From: Salinisphaera sp002433465
GTDB taxonomy: Bacteria > Pseudomonadota > Gammaproteobacteria > Nevskiales > Salinisphaeraceae
Length of the DNA: 64,000 bases
Assembly: GCF_040361435.1 (NCBI RefSeq)
Contig: NZ_APNL01000014.1
Coordinates: forward strand, 56,913 to 120,912
Direction: 5' to 3'
Within the stretch, counting starts at the first letter, position 1. Each line of letters starts with the position of its first letter. Shown piece after piece: positions 1 through 8,829 of the stretch. Position numbers and translations under genes: made by a program. Below the pieces are notes generated by a model. That model was not told the origin of the DNA. It was given only the letters and a program-made list of their open reading frames with translations, and did no database searches.

Positions 1-336
1 GGCAGGCAGCCGTTCCCCTGGATTCATATCGACGACATGGTGGGCATTCTGCTGCACGTGATCGACAACCCGCAGCTTCAGGGCCGCTACAACGCCGTCG
101 CGCCGGGTATCGTGTCCAACCATGACTTCACCCATGCCTTCGCGCGGCAGCTGAAGCGACCCGTGGTGTGGGCCGCGCCACGCTGGCTGATTAAACGCGT
201 GGTGGGCGCCGAGCGTGCTTCCATTCTCCTGGAGGGGCAGAACGTAAAGCCCAAGAGAACGCTGGAATCGGGCTACCGGTTCGAGTACCCGACGATCGAT
301 AGTGCGTTGGACGACCTCGTTGAGATCACGGTCTGA
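1..336 (+). CDS. TIGR01777-type NAD-dependent epimerase, C-terminal part (5' end outside window)
   Basis: The reading frame is open from base 1, so only the last 111 codons are present. It begins in the conserved segment containing W-I-H-I-D-D-M, followed by the GRYNAVAP stretch and a C-terminal region of about 55 residues (DUF1731-like) with K-P-K-R-T near the end. This is the layout of the SDR-extended YfcH/SulA-type proteins, whose substrates are mostly unknown. The Rossmann fold and active site lie upstream and cannot be checked. It converges on the following minus-strand hydrolase gene. Confidence 0.8.
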   Translation, partial: GRQPFPWIHIDDMVGILLHVIDNPQLQGRYNAVAPGIVSNHDFTHAFARQLKRPVVWAAPRWLIKRVVGAERASILLEGQNVKPKRTLESGYRFEYPTIDSALDDLVEITV

Positions 337-417
337 TGCACAGGCGGTTACTGAATCAAATGGCGCCTCGCTGGTCGTGCATATTAGGGAACGTCTTCGA
401 ACGGTCGATTCTTGCTG

Positions 418-1392
418 TCAGCCGGCTAGTCCACCCACAAACCCATCAATAGCCACCGCCGTGCGCCGCGGCGCTTCGCGGATCGGCGTATGGCCGACGT
501 CGTCGAACACGGTGACCGTGGCGTTGGGCAGATTGTCTTCCAGTTCCTGGGTGACTTTTACATCGAAGATTGCGTCCTTCCGGCCCCAGATCACGAGTGT
601 GGGCATGCGCAGGGAGTGCAGCACCATATGGAAGGTGCTGGGCGGCAGGTGGGTCTGGGTGTTGAGCAGGCTGTCGAGTACCTGCGTGTAGGCGGCGCGG
701 TGGGCCACGGCCCGTGTGGCCAGGGCCTGCTGGATGCTGTCGGGGATGAACGGCGGCTTGGCCATGGCCACATTTAGCAGGCGCTGGTAGTCGGCCGCCG
801 TTTCAATCGCCAGCGGGTTGTCGCCCTGGGTGATGGCCTGCATCACCGGCGAGGGGTTGTCGGCATAGACGCCGGCGCTGTCCACCAGTACCAGCCCGCG
901 CACCTGCTGCGGGCGGGCCATGGCGAAGAGTGCGGCGACGCCGCCGCCCATGGAGTGGCCGACCAGCACATAGCGTTGCGCGCCGATGGCATCGACAAAA
1001 CGGCCCAGGGTTTGGGCCATGCTGTCGGCGGAGGCGTCGTTGGCCAGCGGGGTGCCGCCATGGCCGGGCAGGTCCGGAATGATGACGTGCCAGCGATCGG
1101 TGAGATCGCGGGCGACCTCGTTCCAGTGGTTGCGATCGCCGGTGTAGCCGTGCAGCAGGATCAGCGTGGGGGCGTTGGCCGGGCCGCCCTCGGAATAAGG
1201 CATACCGCGGCCGTCCGGCAGGGTGGCGGTATGGTTGGTCAGCCCCGCCCAGGCGCGTTCCTGTTGCATGAAGGCATCGAGCTGCGCGGTGGCAGACCCG
1301 CTGCCCATATGGGCACAGCCGGCGAGCAGGCCAAGCGCGGCAACCAGCAGCAGCCGGCTGAAAACAAGGGCGTGATTCGAGCGATGACGCAT
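418..1392 (-). CDS. alpha/beta-hydrolase lipoprotein
   Basis: A 324-residue protein with a lipoprotein signal peptide: hydrophobic segment from about residue 9 and lipobox LAGC with Cys26. The mature part is an alpha/beta hydrolase: HG oxyanion region (LLHGYTGDRNHW), nucleophile elbow GHSMGG, acid in WGRKDAIF and His in VGHTPIREAP. It is probably an esterase or lipase anchored in the outer or inner membrane; the substrate is unknown. I chose the ATG at 1392 rather than an upstream start because a GGAG ribosome site sits six bases before it and the signal peptide begins there; the longer frame (to 1488) would bury the signal. Confidence 0.85.
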   Translation of the reverse strand: MRHRSNHALVFSRLLLVAALGLLAGCAHMGSGSATAQLDAFMQQERAWAGLTNHTATLPDGRGMPYSEGGPANAPTLILLHGYTGDRNHWNEVARDLTDRWHVIIPDLPGHGGTPLANDASADSMAQTLGRFVDAIGAQRYVLVGHSMGGGVAALFAMARPQQVRGLVLVDSAGVYADNPSPVMQAITQGDNPLAIETAADYQRLLNVAMAKPPFIPDSIQQALATRAVAHRAAYTQVLDSLLNTQTHLPPSTFHMVLHSLRMPTLVIWGRKDAIFDVKVTQELEDNLPNATVTVFDDVGHTPIREAPRRTAVAIDGFVGGLAG

Positions 1393-1648
1393 GGCGATCT
1401 CCAGCAGCGCCGGCTGATCGGGCCGGCCTTGTGCATCATGGCACGTGCGCCGCGAACGGCGCGCGGTCGCGGCGTCGGCGGTTGGCATGATCGAAAGGCG
1501 ATAGCCGGCGCGGTTAGCGATGAGGGCGATCGGTCGCGGTGCACGAAGCGCCTACGAGCAGCCGTTATAATCGGCCGCCAATCCATAAAGCCGGCCCGCA
1601 AGGTTCTGCGCAGCGTTTGTCGCAGCCTGACGCGGACCGGGATGCGCG

Positions 1649-2917
1649 ATGCACCCTGCGTTTTTTGCTTTGCTGTTCGTGCTGGTTGTCAGCATTCCGT
1701 TGTGGCTTCGCTACCAGCGCCACCGCAGGGTGTCGCGGCGGCTGGCCGCCCAGGATGACGCCGATACGCTGTCGCCGCGGGATCAGCTGGCCGTTGCCCT
1801 AGCATATCCGCACGAAGTCCTGATCGATGGCCGCGTGCACGCCACTCAAGGAGAGTTCGGCGTCACGGGCGGCCCCAGCCGCGACCGGCGAATTTATATC
1901 GGCGATCTATGGGTGCGCGTGCATGAAAGCCTGCTGGAGTCGATCGCGCCGTATTGCACCGCCCGTGTCGTACGCGCCTGGGACAAGTCGCTGGTGGTCG
2001 AACTCAACGGCGTGCCCGTGCTGCCTACGCTGGTGGCGGGCGATACGCCGCCGGAAAACCACAAAGACCACGGCGTGCGGTTGCTGGGTGAGTACCGCGA
2101 GAGCGGCGCCGATTTTCGTCTGCGCTTGAGCGACAGCGCGGTCGAAACCGGCGGCTTGCGGGTGATAAGCGCGAGCCTGATCGCCCTGGGCGCGGTGATC
2201 GTGATGCTGGCGGTGCCGAGCCTGCACCCGGTGTGGTTCGGCGTGGGCAGCCTGCCGCTAGTCTGGGGTTTGCTCGTCTATAGGCCCGGGTCGAGCGTGG
2301 GCAGGTACGAGCAGGGCGAGCGCCTGTTTCGGGTACGCGGCCGCGTGAGCGTGGCCGACCGCGAAGCGGATATACCGGGCAGCGAACGAATCGGCGAGCT
2401 AACCGGCGATGAGTCGGCGCGTATATCGCAGATGATGATCAACCAGGCGGCCACCGGGCCGGTTCTCAGCCTAGCCCGGAAATGGCCCGTGGTGCTGATC
2501 GGCAATATCGTGTTTCGCTACCCCGAACACTGGCTCGAAACCCTGCGCGAGCGTACGCCGGCGGTCGCCGACGTCACGGTGACGCAGCGTGGGCAGGTGA
2601 TCAGCCATGCGGCGTTGTCGCGCTACAACGAGCTGCGACATTTTCCGCCCGTGGACTGGCTTTCGCACGCGCTGGTGGCCGGTTTGGCCCTGGCGGCTAT
2701 CGCGATCGCGCTTTTTTGCGGCACGGCGACCTATCGCACGCCCATGGATCTTGCGGCCAGTGCATCAGCTATGGACTGGCTCGACCGGCTGCCGGCGGCG
2801 CTGGCGTTCTATGGCCTGGCAGGACTTGGCGTGTATCACGGTATTTGTGCCGTGGTGGGGTTGTTGCGCGGACGCGATCGCAGCGCGCGCCTGGCGCGCT
2901 GGCTGGCTGCGCAATAG
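1649..2917 (+). CDS. short IgaA/UmoB-family inner-membrane protein
   Basis: A 422-residue membrane protein: N-terminal helix (residues 3-21), a cytoplasmic segment, two helices near 175-215, a second cytoplasmic segment, then helices near 339-358 and 380-400. The second cytoplasmic segment carries Y-P-E-H-W, followed about 35 residues on by an L-S-x4-E-x3-F-P-x3-W-L-type pattern (here LSRYNELRHFPPVDWL). Recalled E. coli IgaA (YrfF) has YPAHW and LSLHDEVKNFPLQHWL in the same order just before a helix. IgaA is the negative regulator of the Rcs phosphorelay and is about 710 residues long. Here the large periplasmic domain is absent and a loop of about 20 residues joins the last two helices. The family call rests on motif order and topology. 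Confidence 0.6.
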   Translation: MHPAFFALLFVLVVSIPLWLRYQRHRRVSRRLAAQDDADTLSPRDQLAVALAYPHEVLIDGRVHATQGEFGVTGGPSRDRRIYIGDLWVRVHESLLESIAPYCTARVVRAWDKSLVVELNGVPVLPTLVAGDTPPENHKDHGVRLLGEYRESGADFRLRLSDSAVETGGLRVISASLIALGAVIVMLAVPSLHPVWFGVGSLPLVWGLLVYRPGSSVGRYEQGERLFRVRGRVSVADREADIPGSERIGELTGDESARISQMMINQAATGPVLSLARKWPVVLIGNIVFRYPEHWLETLRERTPAVADVTVTQRGQVISHAALSRYNELRHFPPVDWLSHALVAGLALAAIAIALFCGTATYRTPMDLAASASAMDWLDRLPAALAFYGLAGLGVYHGICAVVGLLRGRDRSARLARWLAAQ

Positions 2918-3031
2918 TTTGCCGGGAGGCGGGTGGCCTAGCCATAGGGCACGCGAAGATGCGACCGGCTACGTAGCGCGCTCGGAAAACGCCGTCGATC
3001 GGCGCGATCGGGTTGGAGGCACGCCAAGGAC

Positions 3032-3055
3032 GAGCCCGCCGGGGGCGGCGGGCTC
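3032..3055. terminator. hairpin between convergent genes
   Basis: A perfect 9-bp inverted repeat (GAGCCCGCC / GGCGGGCTC, 6-base loop) lies in the 148-bp gap between two convergent genes. There is no T-run on either side, so it may be a 3'-end stabilising hairpin rather than a classic intrinsic terminator. Confidence 0.45.
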
Positions 3056-3065
3056 ACGGAGCGGC

Positions 3066-4571
3066 TCAGGCAGCACAAACGGCAGAAGCCGGCGCTGCCT
3101 CGTAATGGTCGATAATCGTCTGCCAGCGGTCGCGTTCCTGGGCGATGTTGCAATCGCCGTGGGCGATCACTTCGTCGACGATGGCGCGGAACAGGCCGGC
3201 AAACGCGGTCAGGCCGGCGCTCATCTCCGCGGTATCGGGATGCATGAAGTTCAGGTTCGTGCCGTGCCCGACCCGGTTGACCCAGTAATGCACCGACTTG
3301 GCATTGCGCCGGGTACCGATCACGGTAAAGGCATGGGCCGAGAGATCGCGAAAGGTGGGGATCAGCCGGGTATCGATGAACGACAGGCTGGTCATTTCCG
3401 GCGGCATGCTCGACAGCGCCGGGTCCACCACCTTCTGGGCCGGGTAGACCGGGACGCCGATCATGCTGCGCGCGGCCTTGTTGGCCTTGCGGGCGGCGGC
3501 CACGGTCTCGGCAAAGGAGTCGGCAATCGTGAACTCCAGCGGCACCGGATGCGCGAACCAACCCATGCTGTAGTGCTCGGCCTCGGAAACACGCGTCGAG
3601 CGCGGCGTGCAGATGGTAAAGCGCTCGCTGTGGCGCACCAGCCGCTCGATCAGGGCGGCCACGGCCGTGAAGCCGGCGCTGAGCGAGCCGCCTGCTTCGG
3701 CACAGGCCGCCTCGAAGGCCTCGGATTCGGCCACCGATAGAAAGTCGGGAATGGTGGTCATGCGACCCGGCGCGAAATCTTCCGGGCCGTTCAGCCCGGT
3801 GGCAAAGCAGAAGTCCGGCAATGCGCCGCCGTGCAGGGCCTTGAAGCGCTCCCATTCCGCCACCTGGGGCGAATCGGGCGTCAAGCGGGCGCAGTAGGCG
3901 GTATCGCGCCGGGCATAGTCGGCATACGACGCGCTTTCGGGTAGTTGATCGAACGGGTCGCGCCCGGCACGGAACGCTTCGTAGAACATCATGAGCTCTT
4001 CGAAAATCATGAACACCGAAAACCCGTCGGTCAGCAGATGATCGAGACAGACGGCGACGGTGAACTCCGGGTTGGCGGTATCGGCGCCGGCGTTCTCGAT
4101 ACCGAGCGCACTGAAAGAGAACAGATCCCATTCCGGAATGCGCGGCTGGCGTACATCGATCACCGATGCGAAATCGGCCCCGCCACTGCCGGGCGCGGCC
4201 AGGTCCACCGACTCGGCGCTGAGCTCGATATCGTGCGCGGCCACGGTGCGGCTGGCCCAGTCGCCGTCGCGATAGTGAAAGCCTGTGTGGTAGACGTCGT
4301 GGCGCTGCAGATGCGCTTCGCAGGCTTGTTTGAAGGCCGCGTCGTCGTAGTGGTCGAACACCTTGAACGCAATGCCGAGAATGCGCACCGCATTGCCCTG
4401 CATATAAGCCGAGGTCTCGCGGCTGGAGTCCAGCGCCGCGCGCTGGATTTCCGAAGGCGGCACGCCGTTCTCGGGGGCGCAGGCATGGGCCCGACGGGCG
4501 GCGTCGCTGGCGAAAAACAGCCGTGCGGGGCCGGCGGGCGCCGGCCAGTCGCGTAGTAGATTCATCTCCAT
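3066..4571 (-). CDS. stand-alone condensation-domain acyltransferase
   Basis: A 501-residue soluble protein matching the NRPS condensation/PapA/wax-ester-synthase fold. About 190 residues in it has D-H-L-L-T-D-G, a variant of HHxxxDG that keeps the second (catalytic) His and the DG but has Asp for the first His. Later segments (H-P-V-P-L-E-F; the N-R-V-G-H-G region) resemble the latch and floor-loop parts of condensation domains. No adenylation or carrier domain is fused or adjacent, so it probably joins an acyl thioester to a free alcohol or amine, as PapA proteins do. Product unknown. The start ATG has GGGAG seven bases upstream. A second ATG two codons later is possible. Confidence 0.7.
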   Translation of the reverse strand: MEMNLLRDWPAPAGPARLFFASDAARRAHACAPENGVPPSEIQRAALDSSRETSAYMQGNAVRILGIAFKVFDHYDDAAFKQACEAHLQRHDVYHTGFHYRDGDWASRTVAAHDIELSAESVDLAAPGSGGADFASVIDVRQPRIPEWDLFSFSALGIENAGADTANPEFTVAVCLDHLLTDGFSVFMIFEELMMFYEAFRAGRDPFDQLPESASYADYARRDTAYCARLTPDSPQVAEWERFKALHGGALPDFCFATGLNGPEDFAPGRMTTIPDFLSVAESEAFEAACAEAGGSLSAGFTAVAALIERLVRHSERFTICTPRSTRVSEAEHYSMGWFAHPVPLEFTIADSFAETVAAARKANKAARSMIGVPVYPAQKVVDPALSSMPPEMTSLSFIDTRLIPTFRDLSAHAFTVIGTRRNAKSVHYWVNRVGHGTNLNFMHPDTAEMSAGLTAFAGLFRAIVDEVIAHGDCNIAQERDRWQTIIDHYEAAPASAVCAA

Positions 4572-5128
4572 GGTTAACTCCCTATTACCGATAAACGAAT
4601 CGAGTGTTCGGGTGTGAACGATCGCTGGTGCGCGATCATTTCATGTCACATGAATTTATCTAAGCAAGTTGCGCGCCAAGGGCGACGGGTACGACACGTC
4701 TGCTTGCAGGCGCGGGCTCTTGTGTATCGATACTGCGTTAGCGATATGACGGTTTTTAGACGCGTGGCCTGTGGGCGGAGACGAAGCCGCTCTTCGCCCA
4801 CGCCTGTGCGAGCGTCCGCGCGCCCCGGCCACGGGCGGTAAAGCCATTGGGGGATAAGACGCACAGCTGCCGGCGTCGACTTCTAGACGACGTTTAAAAC
4901 AGTTGGCACGGCCAGCCGTTTTGGTGCCGGATTAATGGTCAACACCGGCGGCGGCTATCGGGGCGGATGCAGGCCTGGTAAGAGAACGCGCAAGCGCGCT
5001 TGTTATCCGTGTTGGCGAGCGCCGGGCGGCATAGGGGCTCGTTGGACGCGAAAACCGTTTCGTTACGAGCGCCCGGGCGCGGGCCAAGCCAACGCCTGCG
5101 CTCGCATCTGCATCGCTACGGTGAACGA
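4572..5128. other. 557-bp non-coding region
   Basis: No convincing gene. It contains the palindrome at 4640-4654 and a near-perfect inverted repeat around 4771-4801 (GTGGGCGGAG paired with CTTCGCCCAC) without a T-run. Short frames here lack ribosome sites and recognisable motifs. Confidence 0.5.
4640..4654. promoter_or_regulatory. palindromic operator-like site upstream of the acyltransferase
   Basis: TTCATGTCACATGAA is a perfect inverted repeat with 7-base arms and a single central base, 69 bp upstream of the acyltransferase ATG on the minus strand and in a locally AT-richer patch. This size and symmetry suit a dimeric regulator. The regulator is not identifiable. Confidence 0.45.
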
Positions 5129-7306
5129 TTACACGCCATAGGCAGGCGCGGCCGGATCATGCGATGCGTCGGCCCATTGCTCGCTCGGGCGGCGTTCGCT
5201 GCGTGCCTGAAACTGTGATGCCGCCTGGGCATTGTGCGAGCTGAGCTTGAACGCGCCGATGATGCGCGCCAGTCGCGTGGCCTCCTGGCTGAGCGAATCG
5301 GAGGCGGCCGCCGACTCTTCCACGAGCGCGGCGTTTTGCTGGGTCATTTCGTCGAGCTGGGAGACGGCCTGGTTGACCTCGAGAATGGCCGTGTTCTGCT
5401 CCTGTGCCGCGGTGGTGATTTCAGTGATTAGCCCGTTCACGCGATTGACCTGTTCGACGATGGATTTGATCCGCTCGCCCGTGCGCTCAACCAGGGCTTC
5501 GCCGTTGGCGGTTTTCTCCACCGAGGTATTGATGAGTGTCTTGATCTCGCCCGCGGCCTGCGTGCTGCGGTTGGCGAGGTTACGTACTTCCTGGGCCACC
5601 ACGGCGAAGCCGCGGCCCTGTTCGCCGGCGCGGGCGGCCTCTACCGAGGCGTTGAGAGCGAGCAGGTTGGTCTGGAAGGCGATGGAATCGATCACGGCGA
5701 TGATCTTTTCGATTTCGCGGGCAGAGCCGCTGATGTCGCGCATGGTATCGACTACCGCGGCCATGGATTGGCTGCCTTCGTCTGCCGCCTGAGCCGCCTC
5801 GGAAGACAGGCGCGCCGCATGCCGCGAGGATTCGGCCGAGTTGGCCACGGTGCTGGTGAGCTCTTCCATGGCGGCGGCGGACTGCTCCAGGCTGGCGGCC
5901 GTGTTCTCGGTGCGCCGCGACAGGTCCACGCTGCCGGTGGAAATTTCGCCGGAAGCCATTTTCACGTTTTCGCTGCTGTCGCGCACGTCGATCATCACGT
6001 GGTCGATCTTGTCGACAAAGGCGTTGAACTGGGTCGCCACGGTGGCCAGCTCGTTGCGGCCGGCGACCGGCAGACGCTGGGTGAGATCGCCGTCGCCGCT
6101 GGCGATTTCACGCATGCGATCGCCAAGCTGACTCAGCGGACGGGCAATACTGCGGCCTACCATCCAGATCAGGACCAGGCCGAGCAGGGCAACCAGGCCG
6201 CTGACGAGAACCATGCCCAGGGTGTCGGCCGTACGCTGGTCGGCGAGGTCGCCTTGCAGCACATCGAGATCGGCCATGACCGCGGCCACCGGCAGCTGCA
6301 TGACCAGCGTCCAGACGGTATCGGTATTGCCGACCCGAACCGGGCGATAGGATTCGATCATCTCGCCGTTGGTCGAACGGGTGCTGACCGCTTCGCCGCT
6401 CTGGCGGGCCTGGGCCAGCTTTTCGAGCCCTTCCGCGCTCAATACGCTCGTCGCCGGTTGGCCGAGTCGGGCTGCATCGCCGGTGTAGGCGACCAGCCGT
6501 CCCAGCGGCGCGACCAGCGCCATGCGCCCCGCGCCTTCATAAAGACCCTGGTTCGACTGGCTGAGCAAGGTCTGGATGAAATCCACGGATACGTCGGTGC
6601 CGGCCACGCCCTTGAACGCGCCATCCACCACGATGGGCACGCTGAAGGTGGCTACCATCACGCGCTTGTCGTCGTAGTCGTAGAACGCTGGGTCCACCAC
6701 ACAGGTGTCGCCGCCTTCTTTCGGACACAGATAGTATTCGCCGCGTCGGATGCCGGACTCCAGCATCTTGGGGTTTTCCATGCCGGTGATGTCGAGGGCC
6801 GATACTTCAGCAACGCCTTGGTCGTTCTTGAATGCCCAGGGCCGGAAACGGCCGCTGCCATCATAGCTCTGCGCGTTGTTTTCGGGCACGACATAGGCAT
6901 CGTCGTTGCCGAAGGCGTTCGGCTCCCAGCCGATGAAGGCATCCAGCAGGAAGTCGTTCTTTGCCACGGCCTGTTGGACCAGCGCCGACAGCTCCGGGCG
7001 GCCGAATTCGAACGCGGCGCTGTTCGCACCCGGCTCGGCCGCCAGTTCGCTTGCCGCGGCCAGGTCGCGGGCGATGCCCAGGGCCTGTTCCAGCTTGCGG
7101 TTGATCTGCTCGCCCTGGGCGTTGGCCAGGGCGGCCAGGCGTTCGTCGATGGCCCCTTCCAGCAGGGCGCCGGTACGTTGCTCCACGAACTCGCCGGTAC
7201 GCTTGGTGGCGACATAGTTGTAGATCAGCAGGGCGGCGACCACGCTCAGAATACAGGCGCCAGCGGCCAGTACGACGAAGTGTTTGATCGAGGTGAAATG
7301 CTTCAT
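5129..7306 (-). CDS. methyl-accepting chemotaxis protein with periplasmic Cache sensor
   Basis: A 725-residue chemoreceptor: N-terminal membrane helix (residues 9-29), a long periplasmic part of about 320 residues with dCache features (F-I-G-W-E-P-N; Y-Y-D/Y-D-Y segment; GVAGTDVSVDFI), second helix near 362-382, HAMP, then a coiled-coil signalling domain with the hairpin tip (IDSIAFQTNLLALNASVEAARAGE). There is no C-terminal CheR-tethering pentapeptide (it ends PAYGV). Cache domains often bind amino acids or carboxylates, but no ligand can be assigned. No che genes are nearby; it would join a chemosensory array encoded elsewhere. A sigma-28 promoter lies upstream. Confidence 0.93.
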   Translation of the reverse strand: MKHFTSIKHFVVLAAGACILSVVAALLIYNYVATKRTGEFVEQRTGALLEGAIDERLAALANAQGEQINRKLEQALGIARDLAAASELAAEPGANSAAFEFGRPELSALVQQAVAKNDFLLDAFIGWEPNAFGNDDAYVVPENNAQSYDGSGRFRPWAFKNDQGVAEVSALDITGMENPKMLESGIRRGEYYLCPKEGGDTCVVDPAFYDYDDKRVMVATFSVPIVVDGAFKGVAGTDVSVDFIQTLLSQSNQGLYEGAGRMALVAPLGRLVAYTGDAARLGQPATSVLSAEGLEKLAQARQSGEAVSTRSTNGEMIESYRPVRVGNTDTVWTLVMQLPVAAVMADLDVLQGDLADQRTADTLGMVLVSGLVALLGLVLIWMVGRSIARPLSQLGDRMREIASGDGDLTQRLPVAGRNELATVATQFNAFVDKIDHVMIDVRDSSENVKMASGEISTGSVDLSRRTENTAASLEQSAAAMEELTSTVANSAESSRHAARLSSEAAQAADEGSQSMAAVVDTMRDISGSAREIEKIIAVIDSIAFQTNLLALNASVEAARAGEQGRGFAVVAQEVRNLANRSTQAAGEIKTLINTSVEKTANGEALVERTGERIKSIVEQVNRVNGLITEITTAAQEQNTAILEVNQAVSQLDEMTQQNAALVEESAAASDSLSQEATRLARIIGAFKLSSHNAQAASQFQARSERRPSEQWADASHDPAAPAYGV

Positions 7307-7389
7307 GCGGCGAGGTCCGGATATCAGACGAACAGTGGTGTCATCGGATCCGGCTTGCCTTGAGGCGGATGGGCCGGGTCTCTCTCAAG

Positions 7390-7416
7390 GTAACGACACG
7401 GCTAAAGCAAACTTTA
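7390..7416 (-). promoter_or_regulatory. sigma-28 (FliA) promoter for the chemoreceptor
   Basis: Reading the minus strand, TAAAGTTT (7416-7409) matches the FliA -35 consensus at all eight positions, followed by an 11-base spacer and GTCGTTAC (7397-7390), which matches GCCGATAA at five of eight. The spacer is the family's usual length. The -10 lies about 84 bases upstream of the ATG. Confidence 0.7.
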
Positions 7417-7830
7417 AAACCATGCGCTGGGTGGTATGCACAGCTAAAGCCTCCGTCGATTCTTAATAAAGTGGCGCGAGGAGCGCCAAGCGGGCGCCCT
7501 GAGCTAAAACTGGCTGCTGGATGAAAGCCGCTATCTGAGCGATCCCGATAGGTTTCGATCGCTAAATATCTGCCACAAGAACAATTCTCGGTTTAGCCGG
7601 CGCGATAACAGGCCGTAATGCTCGGCGCGTGATCGATAGCGCAAGAGAAAATTCATGTTGAGTGCAGTTGTTCGCGGCGTGATATGCCGTATCAAAAACC
7701 GGCCAGCCGCAGCTGACAGGACCCGCAGATACAAATGGCCGATACCGTCTCGCGGGGCATGAAACGCATGACGGGCGTCGACAAGCACGGCGGCAGGCAT
7801 GCGACACCTGGCGGACGGGCGAGATTGTTG
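7417..7830. other. non-coding region between chemoreceptor promoter and LysR gene
   Basis: About 410 bp with no supported gene. Some minus-strand frames run through it but lack family motifs and start sites. A small GGCGC/GCGCC hairpin occurs near 7472-7487. Confidence 0.4.
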
Positions 7831-8700
7831 TCAGTCGGTGGCAACGACCCAGTGGCCATCGCACAGGGTTTGGGCAAGCCAGTCGGCGACCACCCGCAGG
7901 CGCGGCAGATGCGCCATGTCCTGATGGCGCACCAGCCAGAGTTCGCGCCCGGCAGGGTCGATATCCAGCATGGCCAGGCCCGGGGTGCGATCGCCGACAC
8001 AGCGGGGCATGAGGCAGCAGGCGCCGGTGGCCAGTGCCAGCTCGGCGATGATGCCCCCGCGGTTGGCGCGCAGCAGAGTTCGTCGTTCGGGGAAATGTTC
8101 GGCCAGCCATTGCTGTTCGGGCTTGTCGATGAAGGCCTCATCCAGATCCACCCACGGCGCGCGGTACGGATCGGCGTTCCTGTCGGCGGCATAAATGCCG
8201 TAGGCGAGATCGCCCAGCCGGCGGACATCGAGGGTGGTGCCGGCCGGCCGGGCCAGGCGCAGGGCGATATCGGCCTCGCGCTGGGCAACGCGCAGGTTGC
8301 GATTGCCGCCAATCAGGTCGATACGCAGGCCCGGATGCTCGGCGAGCAGGGCATCGATGCGGGGTGCCACTGCGTTTTCGAGCACGCCATCCACGCCGGT
8401 GATGCGTACCAGGCCGGAGACGGGCTGGCGGCCGGGCGGCCTTTCCAGGCCGGTCAGCGTCGCGGCGAGCCGGTCTTCCATGGCACGGGCGGTGTCCAAC
8501 AACGGTTCGGCGTGGGCGGTGGCCCGGAGGCTTTGGCCGTCCCGGCGCAGCAACGGCTGGCCCAGTTTTTGTTCGAGGCGCTGCAGCCGTCGTGCCACGG
8601 TGGTCTGGTTCACGCCGAGCTCGCGCGCGGCCGCGCTCATCGTGCCGCCGCGACATACCAGCGCAAACGTTTTCAGGCCTTCCCAGTCGAGCGTGCTCAT
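7831..8700 (-). CDS. LysR-family transcriptional regulator
   Basis: A 289-residue regulator with the N-terminal winged helix-turn-helix typical of LysR proteins (L-K-T-F-x-L-V-C-R-G-G-T-M-S-A-A-A-R-E-L, then N-Q-T-T-V-A-R-R-L-Q-R-L-E) and a substrate-binding-like effector domain from about residue 90. It is divergent from the isochorismatase-like gene with 129 bp between start codons, the usual arrangement for a LysR regulator and its target. The palindrome at 8725-8740 is the likely binding site. The effector is unknown. Confidence 0.9.
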   Translation of the reverse strand: MSTLDWEGLKTFALVCRGGTMSAAARELGVNQTTVARRLQRLEQKLGQPLLRRDGQSLRATAHAEPLLDTARAMEDRLAATLTGLERPPGRQPVSGLVRITGVDGVLENAVAPRIDALLAEHPGLRIDLIGGNRNLRVAQREADIALRLARPAGTTLDVRRLGDLAYGIYAADRNADPYRAPWVDLDEAFIDKPEQQWLAEHFPERRTLLRANRGGIIAELALATGACCLMPRCVGDRTPGLAMLDIDPAGRELWLVRHQDMAHLPRLRVVADWLAQTLCDGHWVVATD

Positions 8701-8724
8701 AACGACTTTGTACTCTATCGCGGG

Positions 8725-8740
8725 TCTGCATTTATGCAGA
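8725..8740. promoter_or_regulatory. palindrome in LysR/isochorismatase divergent promoter
   Basis: TCTGCATTTATGCAGA is a perfect inverted repeat (7-base arms, 2-base centre), 25 bp from the LysR start and about 90 bp from the hydrolase start. The inner TGCAT/ATGCA gives a T-N10-A spacing rather than the textbook T-N11-A, but its position fits LysR autoregulation. Confidence 0.5.
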
Positions 8741-8829
8741 ATGTGCCTGCAAAAGCCCCGATTTTAATTGCGAATTAGCAGGTGCATGATGTGCCCGTCC
8801 TATTCACCCGTCCATTCAGGAGAGACAAG

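Noticed and set aside
5768..7363. A 531-codon plus-strand frame
   Set aside because: It is antisense to the chemoreceptor, which has clear Cache, HAMP and signalling motifs; no family features.
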